Shown here: positions 1-7,176 of the stretch, in pieces
Numbering within the stretch: the first letter of the stretch is position 1
Layout: each line of letters starts with the position of its first letter
Assembly: GCA_031264395.1 (NCBI GenBank)
Contig: JAISEB010000032.1
Location: 1-8,798 of the forward strand
DNA from: Treponema sp.
GTDB lineage: Bacteria; Spirochaetota; Spirochaetia; Treponematales; Breznakiellaceae
DNA length: 8,798 bases
Reading direction: 5' to 3'
Position numbers and translations under genes: made by a program
Notes under the pieces: generated by a model
The model's input: only the letters and a program-made list of their open reading frames with translations
Databases searched by the model: none
Told to the model about the DNA's origin: nothing

Positions 1-1318
1 TGGTTATGCGGGAAGGGGCGTTTTTGAATTCGGGCAGTTTTTCAAGGTACAGCTCGTAAAAGGCGCGGTCCGCAAGAACAAGAGCCGTTCCCGTTTCGTT
101 TGAAAGATCCGCCACAAGGGAGGCCAGGCATTCGGCCTGTTCCCGCCGCCCAGGAATGACGGCGCCGCCTGAAAACCCGAAGAATCTCAGGAACCTTACA
201 TGGGCCCTGAAAATGTCCGCAGCCCGCACAATCCCGTCTTCTTCCCTCCCGCTTTTCCAGAGTTCCGTTTTCCACTCAAAGGGAAGAAAACCCGCCGGCC
301 CGTTTCCTTCCCGGAATATGATGTCCGCAGGTCCCGGCTTGAAGCTCCCAAGGGGAATTCCCCCGGCGTAATGCCCCAAAGGAAGAAGGCCGGCCTCCTC
401 AAGATCCTCCCTCCGCGCCCACCTGTCGTCAAGAAGCACGTACTCCCTTTCCATGAGGGCGGAAACTTCGGGGGCCCGGTAGCGCCTCCCGCCGTATTTC
501 AGGGACGGAAAGGCCCGCACGACGGCGTCCCGGACCTCCGTTTCTTCTTCGCTCGGCGTCTGTTCCGCCGTATACACAAAGGAAAGGGAACGCGGCGGGA
601 CAAACAGCGATTCTTCCGAAAAATAACCGCGGAGTTTCGCGTCGCCGAAACGGCGGACAAGATCCCGCCGTGTGTCAAAGAAACGGGGAATGTCTTCGCC
701 TCTAAGAACGAGCCTTCCCCGGACGGTTTTTCCGTCACGGGAAATGTCTCCTGAGTTACGGGGGCCCGTCCCGGCCGGGACGCCCCAGGCGGCAAGAAGT
801 TCGTCCGTGGTTTTTTCATCCAGTATTTCATACACAAAGCCCCGGCAGTAACGGTGGCGGGGAAGATCTTCCAGGGGAAGCCATGAGGCCGGATCTCCAT
901 CCTCCCGTATTTCTATGTATACAGGCTCAAGGGGAAGGTCCCTTTCCCCATTTTTCCGCCCGCGCGGAATTCCCCCGCCGCCGGGCGCAAGGGCAAGTTC
1001 CGTAAGGCGGTCTTCGTTTTCCGCGGGAAGGGGAGGCGAAACGGCAAGGGCATGATCGCCGCTTCGCAGAAGCGAAAGCAGCGCCCTGCCCCGGATGATT
1101 GTTCCGGCAAGCGGATGCCCTTCCGCCCCGGCCGTTCCCTCTTCCTCCGTTTTTTCCCCCGCGCCGGGCAGACCCCACAGCGTGTCCCCTTCGCGGAAGA
1201 AGCCGCCGCCAAGATCGCGGACGCCTTTGGGAAGTTTCCGTATAAAGGTTCCCTTTGAGTATTCAAGAATAAAAAAAGGCCTGTCGATGATCCGGTATGG
1301 ACCGCGGGGCAAGGTCAC
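1..1318 (-). CDS. Unidentified long protein, N-terminal 439 residues (3' end outside window)
   Basis: Reading leftward from a GTG at 1318, the frame stays open for 439 codons to the window edge, so this is the N-terminal part of a longer protein. The GTG shares four bases (GTGA) with the stop of the upstream gene, and no clear Shine-Dalgarno precedes it, so translation is probably coupled. The start reads VTLPRGPYRIIDRPFFILEY. There is no signal peptide or membrane segment, so the protein is probably cytoplasmic, unlike its operon partners. It is rich in charged residues and Gly/Pro. A tryptophan- and phenylalanine-containing section lies at about residues 345-400 (FEWKTELW, then FRAHVRFLRFFGFSGG), followed by a hydrophobic strand TALVLADRAFYELYLEKL. 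No catalytic motif or Walker box is seen in this part. The overall feel recalls the long N-terminal region before the motor of some SNF2-type helicases, but this is a weak guess; the diagnostic motifs would lie outside the window. Confidence 0.8.
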   Translation of the reverse strand, partial: MTLPRGPYRIIDRPFFILEYSKGTFIRKLPKGVRDLGGGFFREGDTLWGLPGAGEKTEEEGTAGAEGHPLAGTIIRGRALLSLLRSGDHALAVSPPLPAENEDRLTELALAPGGGGIPRGRKNGERDLPLEPVYIEIREDGDPASWLPLEDLPRHRYCRGFVYEILDEKTTDELLAAWGVPAGTGPRNSGDISRDGKTVRGRLVLRGEDIPRFFDTRRDLVRRFGDAKLRGYFSEESLFVPPRSLSFVYTAEQTPSEEETEVRDAVVRAFPSLKYGGRRYRAPEVSALMEREYVLLDDRWARREDLEEAGLLPLGHYAGGIPLGSFKPGPADIIFREGNGPAGFLPFEWKTELWKSGREEDGIVRAADIFRAHVRFLRFFGFSGGAVIPGRREQAECLASLVADLSNETGTALVLADRAFYELYLEKLPEFKNAPSRIT

Positions 1319-2208
1319 GGGACAAGGGGGCTTTTCAGATCCCTGTCGTCAAGCACTATCACAACCCTGCCTTCGCTGAGGAGCCGCCTGTTTGATTCGG
1401 AAGAGATGATAACGAGGCTGTCTTCCCTGTCGATGATGCAGTCCGCGGGCCGTTTTCCGAAGATCCCCCGGGCCAGAATGCGCAGGGGATTGGCGCCGAC
1501 AAGGCCGGCTATTTCCCCGGACAGCCCCGAAGGGGTTTCCCGGAAGACGGCCGACTGGGGCGCGTAACGGACCATTGTTTTAAGCGAAGGATCAAGCATG
1601 TTCCGCTCATAGATGAGATTCATGTCCGTATCCCAGATTTTGGGGAAAAGGCAGGGCAGCGGCCGCTCGCGCCTGTTCGTTCCGTGGACGGGAAGCTCCT
1701 CCGCCGCGATGATGATGATCCCAGTGTAGGCGGGAACGGAGGCGGCGGCAAGCGCGTGGGGAATTTCCGCCTGACGGCTGTGGCGTATCAGTTCCGCGCT
1801 GAGCCCCGAAAGGCTGAGGAAATAACGGGACAGCATTGTTGAAAGATCTGCGGAAAGGGAAGGGGGAACCGTCCGCGCCCCCAGCGCGAGGTTTTCCGCC
1901 TGCGCGAGGCTGTATTCCCCCCGCCGTATCAGATCCTCCAGCGTGGAAGATGAATCAACGGGAAGGGAAAGAATGGCCGGCCTTAAGAGCCTTAAGTATT
2001 CGCCTTCCACAATGGCCTGTCCCTGAAGCCTCCCCGAAGGCAGCTTGATGCCCGCTGAGGCCAAATCCAGGGAAACCGACGCGCTTATTTCCATCGCGTC
2101 CCATTCAACCGCCCCTTCTATGTCCACCTCCGCCGCGGCAAGAACGGCCGCCGCGAAAAGAAGCGCGGCGATACACATTTCAGGCTTCCGCCCGGTAATC
2201 CGTTTCAT
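1315..2208 (-). CDS. Exported protein with LPP20/FlgO-like C-terminal half
   Basis: A 297-residue protein with a classical signal peptide: basic start MKRITGRK, hydrophobic core CIAALLFAAAVLAA, and likely cleavage near residue 26. There is no lipobox cysteine at the cleavage site, so the product is probably soluble periplasmic or surface-associated. The C-terminal half follows an order seen in LPP20/FlgO-like envelope proteins: a hydrophobic strand TGIIIIAAEELPV (162-174), a PKIWDTDMNLIY segment (189-200), VGANPLRILARGIFG (237-251) followed by DCIIDREDSLVI (257-268), and the ending EGRVVIVLD (279-287). The resemblance is from memory of the family pattern and function there is poorly defined. 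The ATG lies 7 bases after the transglycosylase stop, with AAGGGAG squeezed close to it. A Met at residue 11 has a better spaced GGAAG but would lose the basic n-region, so 2208 is preferred. The stop overlaps the next gene's GTG. Confidence 0.85.
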   Translation of the reverse strand: MKRITGRKPEMCIAALLFAAAVLAAAEVDIEGAVEWDAMEISASVSLDLASAGIKLPSGRLQGQAIVEGEYLRLLRPAILSLPVDSSSTLEDLIRRGEYSLAQAENLALGARTVPPSLSADLSTMLSRYFLSLSGLSAELIRHSRQAEIPHALAAASVPAYTGIIIIAAEELPVHGTNRRERPLPCLFPKIWDTDMNLIYERNMLDPSLKTMVRYAPQSAVFRETPSGLSGEIAGLVGANPLRILARGIFGKRPADCIIDREDSLVIISSESNRRLLSEGRVVIVLDDRDLKSPLVP

Positions 2209-2215
2209 GACTCCC

Positions 2216-3595
2216 TTATCTTATCGGTACTTTGAGGGATCTTCCTTCGCGGAGGGTTCCGTTTAATTCCATGCCGTTTGCCTCCGCCAGCGTTTCGGGA
2301 TCAACCTGGAAGGCAAGGGCTATGGCCCAGAGCGTTTCGCCTTTTTTGACGATATGGTTTCCCCCAAAGACAAGTTCTTCCCCGCCGCCGCCGACGGCGC
2401 GCCGGTAAGGGTCCACGTCCCTCAGCGCGGGAATGCGGATCTCCTGCCCTATTTTCAGGTAGCGGGGATTAAGGCCGGGATTGGTGTCCCGTATGAGTTC
2501 GATGGAAACATCGTAGTGGCGGGACAGGGCGGAAAGCGTATCCCCAAAGCGTATTACGTAATAGTAGTAATTGATGAATTTCAGATCCTGCCGTTCCAGA
2601 ACCGCCGCGACGGCCCCGGCGTATTCGGCGGGCACCTTGAGCATGTAGTTCCGGTCGGGCGGGGTAATGCCCCGCAGAAGCTCCCTGTTTCCGTTTCGCA
2701 GCAGTTCTTTTTCCATGCCCGCCGCTTCCGCTATGATGTCAAGATCCGCCGTCCTCCCGGCGGGAACCCTCGTCCAGTCGGGCCCCTCGGGCCACGCGTC
2801 AATACCGAAGCGCCTGGGGTCGGACAAAATGCGGGAAACCGCTATCAGTTTGGGAACGTAGTGCACCGTTTCGCTCCGCAGTTCTCCCCGGCGGCACAGG
2901 GTCCAGTAGTCCCGTATCCCGGTGCGGCTGACGACGCGGCTTACCCCTCCGAGGCCCGCGTTATACGCCGCCAGCGCCAGCGCCCAGTCTCCCAGCGAAC
3001 GGTAGTTGTCTTCCAGCTTGGCAAGGGCCCCCCGCGTCGCCTTCCAGAAATCCCTCCGTTCGTCCATCCACTCGTTTACCTTCATGTCAAAGGGCCCTAT
3101 GCTGTTCCGCATGAACTGCCACAGCCCCATGGCCCCCGATCTGCTTTTGGCGTCGGGGAAAAAGCCCGATTCAATTACCGGAAGGTAGATGAGTTCGGGC
3201 GGAAGTTTCCGCGCGGCAATTTCCTGCCTGATAAAGGGAATATACAGGCCCCCCCGTTTTATCGCGGAGTTAAGCCATGCTATGCCGCCGGGGCTTGTGT
3301 ACTGGCTGATGTAGCGCTGCGTCAGGGGATCTTCCAGGCCGGAAGCGGCAAAGGGCGAAAGGGAAGAGGGCTCAAAATCCGCCGCGCCCGCTTTTCCGCG
3401 GTCCCCGGCAAGGCGCGCCGGCCTCAAGTAGGGGGTTTTTCGCAGGGGCCTTTCCGCGGGACGGAAGGCGGAAACCGCCGTTTCCGGGGGAACGGCAGTC
3501 TCCGGCGTCAGAGCCTGTGCCCCCGTAAAAAAGCCGGGAAGGAAAAGAAAAAGCGCCGCCGTCAATGACGCGCGAAACCGCGCCGGAATTTTCAT
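2216..3595 (-). CDS. MltD-type membrane/periplasmic lytic transglycosylase with two LysM domains
   Basis: A 459-residue exported murein hydrolase expected to cleave the MurNAc-GlcNAc bond of peptidoglycan, leaving 1,6-anhydroMurNAc. The start MKIPARFRASLTAALFLFL is a signal peptide ending near GAQA. The SLT family-1 domain spans about residues 95-240. It carries the catalytic Glu142 in LPVIESGF, then SGAMGLWQFM (153-162) and ALAAYNAG (207-214). A linker with DWTRVP and TPPDRNYMLKVPAEY (about 273-325) matches the region between SLT and LysM in MltD proteins. Two LysM repeats follow: YVIRFGDTLSALSRHYDVS (from 346) and HIVKKGETLWAIALAFQVD (from 414), which bind GlcNAc-containing glycan. The frame can be extended to a GTG at 3613, abutting the previous stop. 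The ATG at 3595 is preferred because AAGGAAG (3604-3610) sits 8 bases ahead and the signal peptide then begins properly. It is the second gene of a four-gene operon. Family assignment is firm; the physiological role (growth, remodelling or flagellar insertion) cannot be told. Confidence 0.95.
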   Translation of the reverse strand: MKIPARFRASLTAALFLFLPGFFTGAQALTPETAVPPETAVSAFRPAERPLRKTPYLRPARLAGDRGKAGAADFEPSSLSPFAASGLEDPLTQRYISQYTSPGGIAWLNSAIKRGGLYIPFIRQEIAARKLPPELIYLPVIESGFFPDAKSRSGAMGLWQFMRNSIGPFDMKVNEWMDERRDFWKATRGALAKLEDNYRSLGDWALALAAYNAGLGGVSRVVSRTGIRDYWTLCRRGELRSETVHYVPKLIAVSRILSDPRRFGIDAWPEGPDWTRVPAGRTADLDIIAEAAGMEKELLRNGNRELLRGITPPDRNYMLKVPAEYAGAVAAVLERQDLKFINYYYYVIRFGDTLSALSRHYDVSIELIRDTNPGLNPRYLKIGQEIRIPALRDVDPYRRAVGGGGEELVFGGNHIVKKGETLWAIALAFQVDPETLAEANGMELNGTLREGRSLKVPIR

Positions 3596-3603
3596 GTATG
3601 TTT

Positions 3604-3610
3604 CTTCCTT
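3604..3610 (-). promoter_or_regulatory. Ribosome binding site deciding the transglycosylase start
   Basis: The sequence AAGGAAG on the minus strand lies in the 18-base gap between the TPR lipoprotein stop (3614) and the ATG at 3595, with 8 bases of spacing. It supports the ATG over the upstream in-frame GTG at 3613, which has no Shine-Dalgarno of its own. Confidence 0.7.
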
Positions 3611-3613
3611 CAC

Positions 3614-4687
3614 TTAAAATTTTTCTCCGTAATATACGCCCGCCCATTCCCAGCGGCCGTGTATTTCCGGGTCGGCGGGAAAGTTCACCTTGCGGAAGTA
3701 GAAGTACCACAGTGAAATGTACTGGGACCAGCCCCAGGTCCTTAAATACGCCTCGTTCGCGTTGGAACCGGCGTCAAGACTGCCCGCGTAGGAAATGCGG
3801 TTTCCCCTCATAAAATCGGAAAGGTTGAATTCGGCCATGCCCGCGTCGTCGGTTTCTTCCTGCCCCCAGGTACGGGCGAAAAAATTCACCTTTGCCCGGT
3901 ACTGCCAGAGCCGGGCGCTGTTTCCCCCGTCAAGGGCCGCCTTGATGTTGTCAAGAAGCACGTTGAGGTTTTCAAAGGTCCAGTCCCTTGGGGAATTGTT
4001 GAAGTCGACAAGCTGCTTCGCGTAGTTGTCCGCGTTGGGAAAACCCGGAATGTTGGTTCCCATAAAGGGAAGGTAGCGGGTGTAGGCCTCTATCGCCTTG
4101 TCCCATTCGCCCGTTTCCTCATAGGCCTTTCCAAGCATGAAGGTGGCCGTTCCCATGTCTATTTTTTCGGGAAAGCGGTCAATCAGTTCCTGATAGTAGC
4201 GGACCCTCTGCCCGGCCCCGTCCGAAAGGTTTATCAGCTGTTTAAGGCAGATGAGGTGTATCGATTCACCGTTAACGGTAAGATCGGGATAATTTTTGAT
4301 GATAAGCTCGAAAAACCGGGCCGCGACAGGCAGCGCGTCCTGCTGCGTGTACGCGTAGGCCACCATCAAAAGGTAATAGCCGTTGTAGGGATCTCCGGGC
4401 CGCGCGCCGGTCCATTCGCCAAGAAAATTGATCAGCTTTCCGTATTCCTTGAGCTTCATGTAGCTGTTGGCGATTTCCCGGACGACGGCGAACTGGTGTT
4501 CCCCGGGCCCTGTTTCCTTCGCGAGCAGGACAAAAAGATCCCGGAGGGTCTCCCTGTCCTGCCTGTCGCCCGTAATATAATACGGATCGATTTCCGCCTT
4601 TTCCCTTCCGGCGCAGCCGTTCCAGAGGCAAAGAACGGCAAAAAGGGCCGCGGCAGGAAAAAAAACGCTTTTTCTGTTCAGCTTCAT
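3614..4687 (-). CDS. TPR lipoprotein, first gene of the transglycosylase operon
   Basis: A 357-residue lipoprotein. The signal reads MKLNRKSVFFPAAALFAVL and ends in LWNGC, with Cys25 as the acylated residue; the tryptophan at -3 is atypical but tolerated in spirochaete lipoboxes. The mature protein is largely alpha-helical with degenerate TPR repeats from about residue 45 to 210. The clearest is ATFMLGKAYEETGEWDKAIEAYTRYLPF. The C-terminal third is different: it is aromatic and tryptophan-rich (TWGWSQYISLWYFYFRK and the ending GRWEWAGVYYGEKF). This looks like a separate fold, possibly a docking surface. The first frame codon is a TTG at 4696, but that would lie upstream of the predicted transcript start, so ATG 4687 is chosen; its leader would be only about 6 bases with no Shine-Dalgarno. 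TPR lipoproteins next to lytic enzymes often act as scaffolds; here that is inference. Confidence 0.9.
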   Translation of the reverse strand: MKLNRKSVFFPAAALFAVLCLWNGCAGREKAEIDPYYITGDRQDRETLRDLFVLLAKETGPGEHQFAVVREIANSYMKLKEYGKLINFLGEWTGARPGDPYNGYYLLMVAYAYTQQDALPVAARFFELIIKNYPDLTVNGESIHLICLKQLINLSDGAGQRVRYYQELIDRFPEKIDMGTATFMLGKAYEETGEWDKAIEAYTRYLPFMGTNIPGFPNADNYAKQLVDFNNSPRDWTFENLNVLLDNIKAALDGGNSARLWQYRAKVNFFARTWGQEETDDAGMAEFNLSDFMRGNRISYAGSLDAGSNANEAYLRTWGWSQYISLWYFYFRKVNFPADPEIHGRWEWAGVYYGEKF

Positions 4688-4699
4688 CGTATACAACCG

Positions 4700-4728
4700 A
4701 TACTATCAGTGGTCTCCTCCCGTTGCAA
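4700..4728 (-). promoter_or_regulatory. Promoter of the leftward operon
   Basis: On the minus strand, TTGCAA (4728-4723) serves as -35, followed by 17 bases and TAGTAT (4705-4700). The -10 is preceded by TGA, giving the TGn extension. Transcription would begin near 4693, about six bases before the ATG at 4687. A GGGAGGAG stretch lies inside the spacer, too far upstream to be a ribosome binding site. Confidence 0.55.
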
Positions 4729-4734
4729 GGGAGG
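4714..4734. promoter_or_regulatory. Inverted repeat between divergent promoters
   Basis: CCTCCC and GGGAGG arms flank GTTGCAA, whose TTGCAA core is itself palindromic. The dyad sits on the shared -35 position of both promoters, so it is a candidate operator through which one regulator could affect both operons. It has no T-run, which argues against a terminator. Regulator unknown. Confidence 0.45.
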
Positions 4735-4749
4735 GTGGTCTGTTATAAT
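4723..4749 (+). promoter_or_regulatory. Promoter of the rightward operon, probably leaderless
   Basis: TTGCAA (4723-4728), a 15-base spacer, and a perfect TATAAT (4744-4749) preceded by TGT, giving an extended -10 (TGnTATAAT). The spacer is short, but an extended -10 tolerates that. The predicted start of transcription (about 4756) falls at or immediately before the ATG at 4758, so the mRNA would have essentially no leader. No Shine-Dalgarno is visible. Confidence 0.65.
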
Positions 4750-4757
4750 CTATACCT

Positions 4758-5342
4758 ATGGACTTCAACGTTCCCCGCCGGACCGCCGCGCGGTTTATAT
4801 TTATTATCGGTTTTCTTCTCATGTTTCTTGGGAGCGCTTTTCTTATTGGTTCAATGGCAAATATTTCCAGAATTTCCGTGCTGATATCCTTTGTTTTTGT
4901 GCTTCTGGGCGTTTTGTGCGCGGTATTCGCCCTCAGGCTTAACGGCCGTTCCCTGTACCTTTTCTTTGCCGCCTTTTTTTTGCAGCTGGGGTTCTTCCTC
5001 CTGCTTTCGGCCCTTGCCATTATTCCCGTCCCCTTCTCGCGGCTCTGGCCGCTTCTTTCGGTCTTTGCGGGATTCGCCCTTTTTCCCTCGGGATGGCACC
5101 GTTACGGGCGCCTGCGGGGCAATTACATTGTTCCGTCGCTTTTCTTTGTGGCGCTCGGTTCGCTGCTTCTTGTCTTTTCACTGGATCTGGTTGACTTTTC
5201 CTTTGCCCAGTTTATGCTGAACTGGTGGCCCCTGCTTCTGGTACTGGCCGGATTCACCCTTGTGCTGATTTCACTTAGTACCAAAAACAATTCCGGGGAT
5301 TCAGGCGGTACTAAAAACAATTCCGGGGATTCCAGACGGTGA
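4758..5342 (+). CDS. Six-helix integral membrane protein built of repeated helical hairpins
   Basis: A 194-residue inner-membrane protein of unknown function. Six hydrophobic helices lie at about residues 12-32, 39-59, 66-86, 94-111, 124-141 and 155-173, forming three helical hairpins of similar design. The last two end in near-identical motifs, RLWPLLSVFAGFAL and NWWPLLLVLAGFTL. Such WPLL...GF helices recall the membrane part of LiaI/LiaF-type (DUF5668-like) proteins, but the soluble domain of LiaF is absent. The N-terminus MDFNVPRRTAAR is basic and should be cytoplasmic. The C-terminal tail is polar and made of two copies of TKNNSGDS encoded by a 30-base tandem repeat. The ATG follows the promoter directly, so initiation is probably leaderless; no better start exists downstream. 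The stop shares GTGA with the next gene, implying coupled expression with a TPR lipoprotein. Confidence 0.85.
   Translation: MDFNVPRRTAARFIFIIGFLLMFLGSAFLIGSMANISRISVLISFVFVLLGVLCAVFALRLNGRSLYLFFAAFFLQLGFFLLLSALAIIPVPFSRLWPLLSVFAGFALFPSGWHRYGRLRGNYIVPSLFFVALGSLLLVFSLDLVDFSFAQFMLNWWPLLLVLAGFTLVLISLSTKNNSGDSGGTKNNSGDSRR
5278..5332 (+). repeat. Two-copy 30-base tandem repeat in the tail of the membrane protein
   Basis: Copies at 5278-5302 and 5308-5332 match at 24 of 25 positions (one C/T difference) with a 30-base period, so each unit adds ten codons in frame. The GGGGA of the second copy lies nine bases before the GTG of the next gene and may serve as its Shine-Dalgarno, which ties the duplication to the coupling of the two genes. 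Confidence 0.85.
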
Positions 5343-7045
5343 AGATTCCGGCGTTTTTTGCCGTTCTGTTTTTTTTTCTTCTCGCGGCCTGCGGGAACCG
5401 GGAGGCCGTCCGGAACACCCCGCCCGAAGCCCTTTCAGGAAGCGGCGGCGAAGGCCCTCCGGCCGAATCCGCCGGACGGCCCGCTGGTACGGCCGATGAA
5501 ATAAGGCGTCTTACCGAGGCGGGCGTTCCTTCTTCCCTGCTCCGCTCCGTGGAGCTGATACGGGCCAGGAACCTCGAGTCTACCGAATTCGGCCGGGTGA
5601 TGAACGGCGTCAACGCGGCCCTGCTCCGCGCCCTCTACTCCGATCTGCGCCTGCCGCTTCCCGCCGTCGATCTTCCCCAGAGCCACGTCTACGCCCGCAT
5701 CCTCCGCGAGGCCGAGCAGGGCGGCTACACTCCCCAGCCGGATTCGGCCGATTACCTGCAATGCGTTCTTCCCTTTCTGGCCCTTACTTCCGAAACGCGG
5801 AAGGAACGTCTCGAGGCCGCCCTTCCCGATCTCAGGCGGGCCGGGGGGCTTAACCCCTCCTCGGCGCTTGCCCCCTATTTTACGGGCATTGTGTACGAGC
5901 GGACGGGGAATCTTGCCGAGGCCGGAGACGCCTACGCGAAGGCCTGGGGGCTTTCTTCGGAGTGTTACCCCGCCGCGCTTGGCTTGATACGGACGCTCGA
6001 CGGATCGGGCCGCAAAGAGGAAGCCAGGCGCATGCTCTCTGACCTTGTAATAAGCTACCCCGACAACATGGGGATAAAGCGCCAGCTTGCCGTTTTTTAT
6101 TATGAAAACAGGGACTGGTCCCGCGCGGAGGCGGCCATCGCGGAAATTTTGCAGCAGAACAGCCGGGACGGGGAATTCCTCCTTATGCGGGCCCATGTCC
6201 TTGTGGAAGAAGGCCAGGCCCTTCAGGCGCAGGCCCCCCTGGATCTGTACGCGTCGGGCAACACGGCCAACAACAGGCTTTACCTCTTCCTCCGCGCCCG
6301 TGTTCAAATGGAAGCCTACAGGAACCGGGACGCGGCCCTTAACTACATTCGTTCCATGCTGAGGCTTTCTTCCGTTGACGATGAGGCCACAGTGTACGCC
6401 GCCCGGCTCCTCATGGAATCGGGAAGAAGCGAGGATCAGAGTGAAGGCCGGGAACTGCTTTCAAGGCTCCTTCGCGCCCCTTCTCCTTCCCTTGCCGTTA
6501 TAAGCCTTGCCCTCAAGGACGCGGTGCGCCGGGAAGACTGGCGGGAAGCCCAGGGCCGCCTTGCCCGGCTTCTTGACGAACGGCGTTCTGTTGAGGATCT
6601 GCTTGACGCCTACACCGTTGAACGGGGGCTTGGAAACAACGCCCGCGCCCTTGCCTACGCCCGGGAACTTTACGAACGCGATCTTTCCAGCGACGAGGGG
6701 ATCATCGCCTATGTTTCGGCCCTTGTCGACACGGGCCGGCAGGAAGAGGCGGCCCGCATGATAGAAAGCCGTCTTTCGGGCGCCGCCGGGGGAGCCGTTA
6801 AAAGCAGGTATTACTACCTGCGCAGCCGCACCCGGACCGGGGAAGAGGCGGTAATGAGCGATCTTCGTTCCAGCCTCTTCGAGGACCCCCGCAATGTCGG
6901 CGCCCTTACCGCCATGTTTGAAATTTACCACCGCCGCCGCGACGAAAGGCGGGCGGTGTACTACCTGAAACAGGCTCTGGCCCTGGCCCCGGACAATCCG
7001 CAGCTCAGGCGCTACGAACGGGAATATTCCGGCGCCCTGAATTAG
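5339..7045 (+). CDS. Large TPR lipoprotein
   Basis: A 568-residue lipoprotein starting at a GTG that overlaps the upstream stop (GTGA). The signal MKIPAFFAVLFFFLLAAC has a good lipobox (LAAC, Cys18). A flexible Gly/Pro/Ser/Glu-rich stretch at about 22-52 follows, typical of a tether between lipid anchor and fold. The rest is helical with many degenerate TPR-like units. Clear ones are APYFTGIVYERTGNLAEAGD (178-197), the SGRKEEARRMLSDLVISYPD segment (223-242), and a C-terminal one containing RRAVYYLKQALALAPDNP (about 538-556). Such solenoids usually mediate protein-protein contacts at the membrane. Together with the overlapping membrane protein and the divergent TPR lipoprotein and transglycosylase, this suggests an envelope assembly or maintenance locus; the exact partner is not visible. 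Arg-rich ends and high GC match the neighbours, with no sign of transfer. Confidence 0.9.
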   Translation: MKIPAFFAVLFFFLLAACGNREAVRNTPPEALSGSGGEGPPAESAGRPAGTADEIRRLTEAGVPSSLLRSVELIRARNLESTEFGRVMNGVNAALLRALYSDLRLPLPAVDLPQSHVYARILREAEQGGYTPQPDSADYLQCVLPFLALTSETRKERLEAALPDLRRAGGLNPSSALAPYFTGIVYERTGNLAEAGDAYAKAWGLSSECYPAALGLIRTLDGSGRKEEARRMLSDLVISYPDNMGIKRQLAVFYYENRDWSRAEAAIAEILQQNSRDGEFLLMRAHVLVEEGQALQAQAPLDLYASGNTANNRLYLFLRARVQMEAYRNRDAALNYIRSMLRLSSVDDEATVYAARLLMESGRSEDQSEGRELLSRLLRAPSPSLAVISLALKDAVRREDWREAQGRLARLLDERRSVEDLLDAYTVERGLGNNARALAYARELYERDLSSDEGIIAYVSALVDTGRQEEAARMIESRLSGAAGGAVKSRYYYLRSRTRTGEEAVMSDLRSSLFEDPRNVGALTAMFEIYHRRRDERRAVYYLKQALALAPDNPQLRRYEREYSGALN

Positions 7046-7051
7046 GGATGT

Positions 7052-7162
7052 ATTCCGAATTCAAAACAACCACGGACAACACGGACCAACGCGGACAAAT
7101 ATACATTTGAAACTGAAAGCCCGTGTTTGTCTGCAAGGGCGAACCGGAGGTTCGTTGTGGTT
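7052..7162. repeat. M1 intergenic palindromic repeat, copy A
   Basis: Begins with ATTCCGAATTCAA, then AACCAC and three spaced CRCGGAC words. It ends in GTGGTT, complementary to the AACCAC of the left arm. GCGGACAAA (7091-7099) can pair with TTTGTCTGC further right, and CGAACC-GGA-GGTTCG (7140-7154) forms a tight inner hairpin. It lies directly after the TPR lipoprotein stop and could protect or end that transcript, but there is no T-run typical of an intrinsic terminator. Confidence 0.8.
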
Positions 7163-7176
7163 ATAATTCTTGCATT

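Noticed and set aside
200..754. Plus-strand open frame of 184 codons opposite the left-edge gene
   Set aside because: It is antisense to a continuous minus-strand frame with a coupled start, has no ribosome binding site, and its product is Pro/Arg/Phe-rich low complexity, as expected of a shadow frame in high-GC DNA.
2354..3568. Plus-strand open frame of 404 codons
   Set aside because: It lies opposite the lytic transglycosylase, which has unmistakable SLT and LysM motifs. The antisense product has no recognisable features.
5435..6307. Minus-strand open frame of 290 codons
   Set aside because: It is antisense to the TPR lipoprotein and is a high-GC shadow with no promoter or ribosome binding site.
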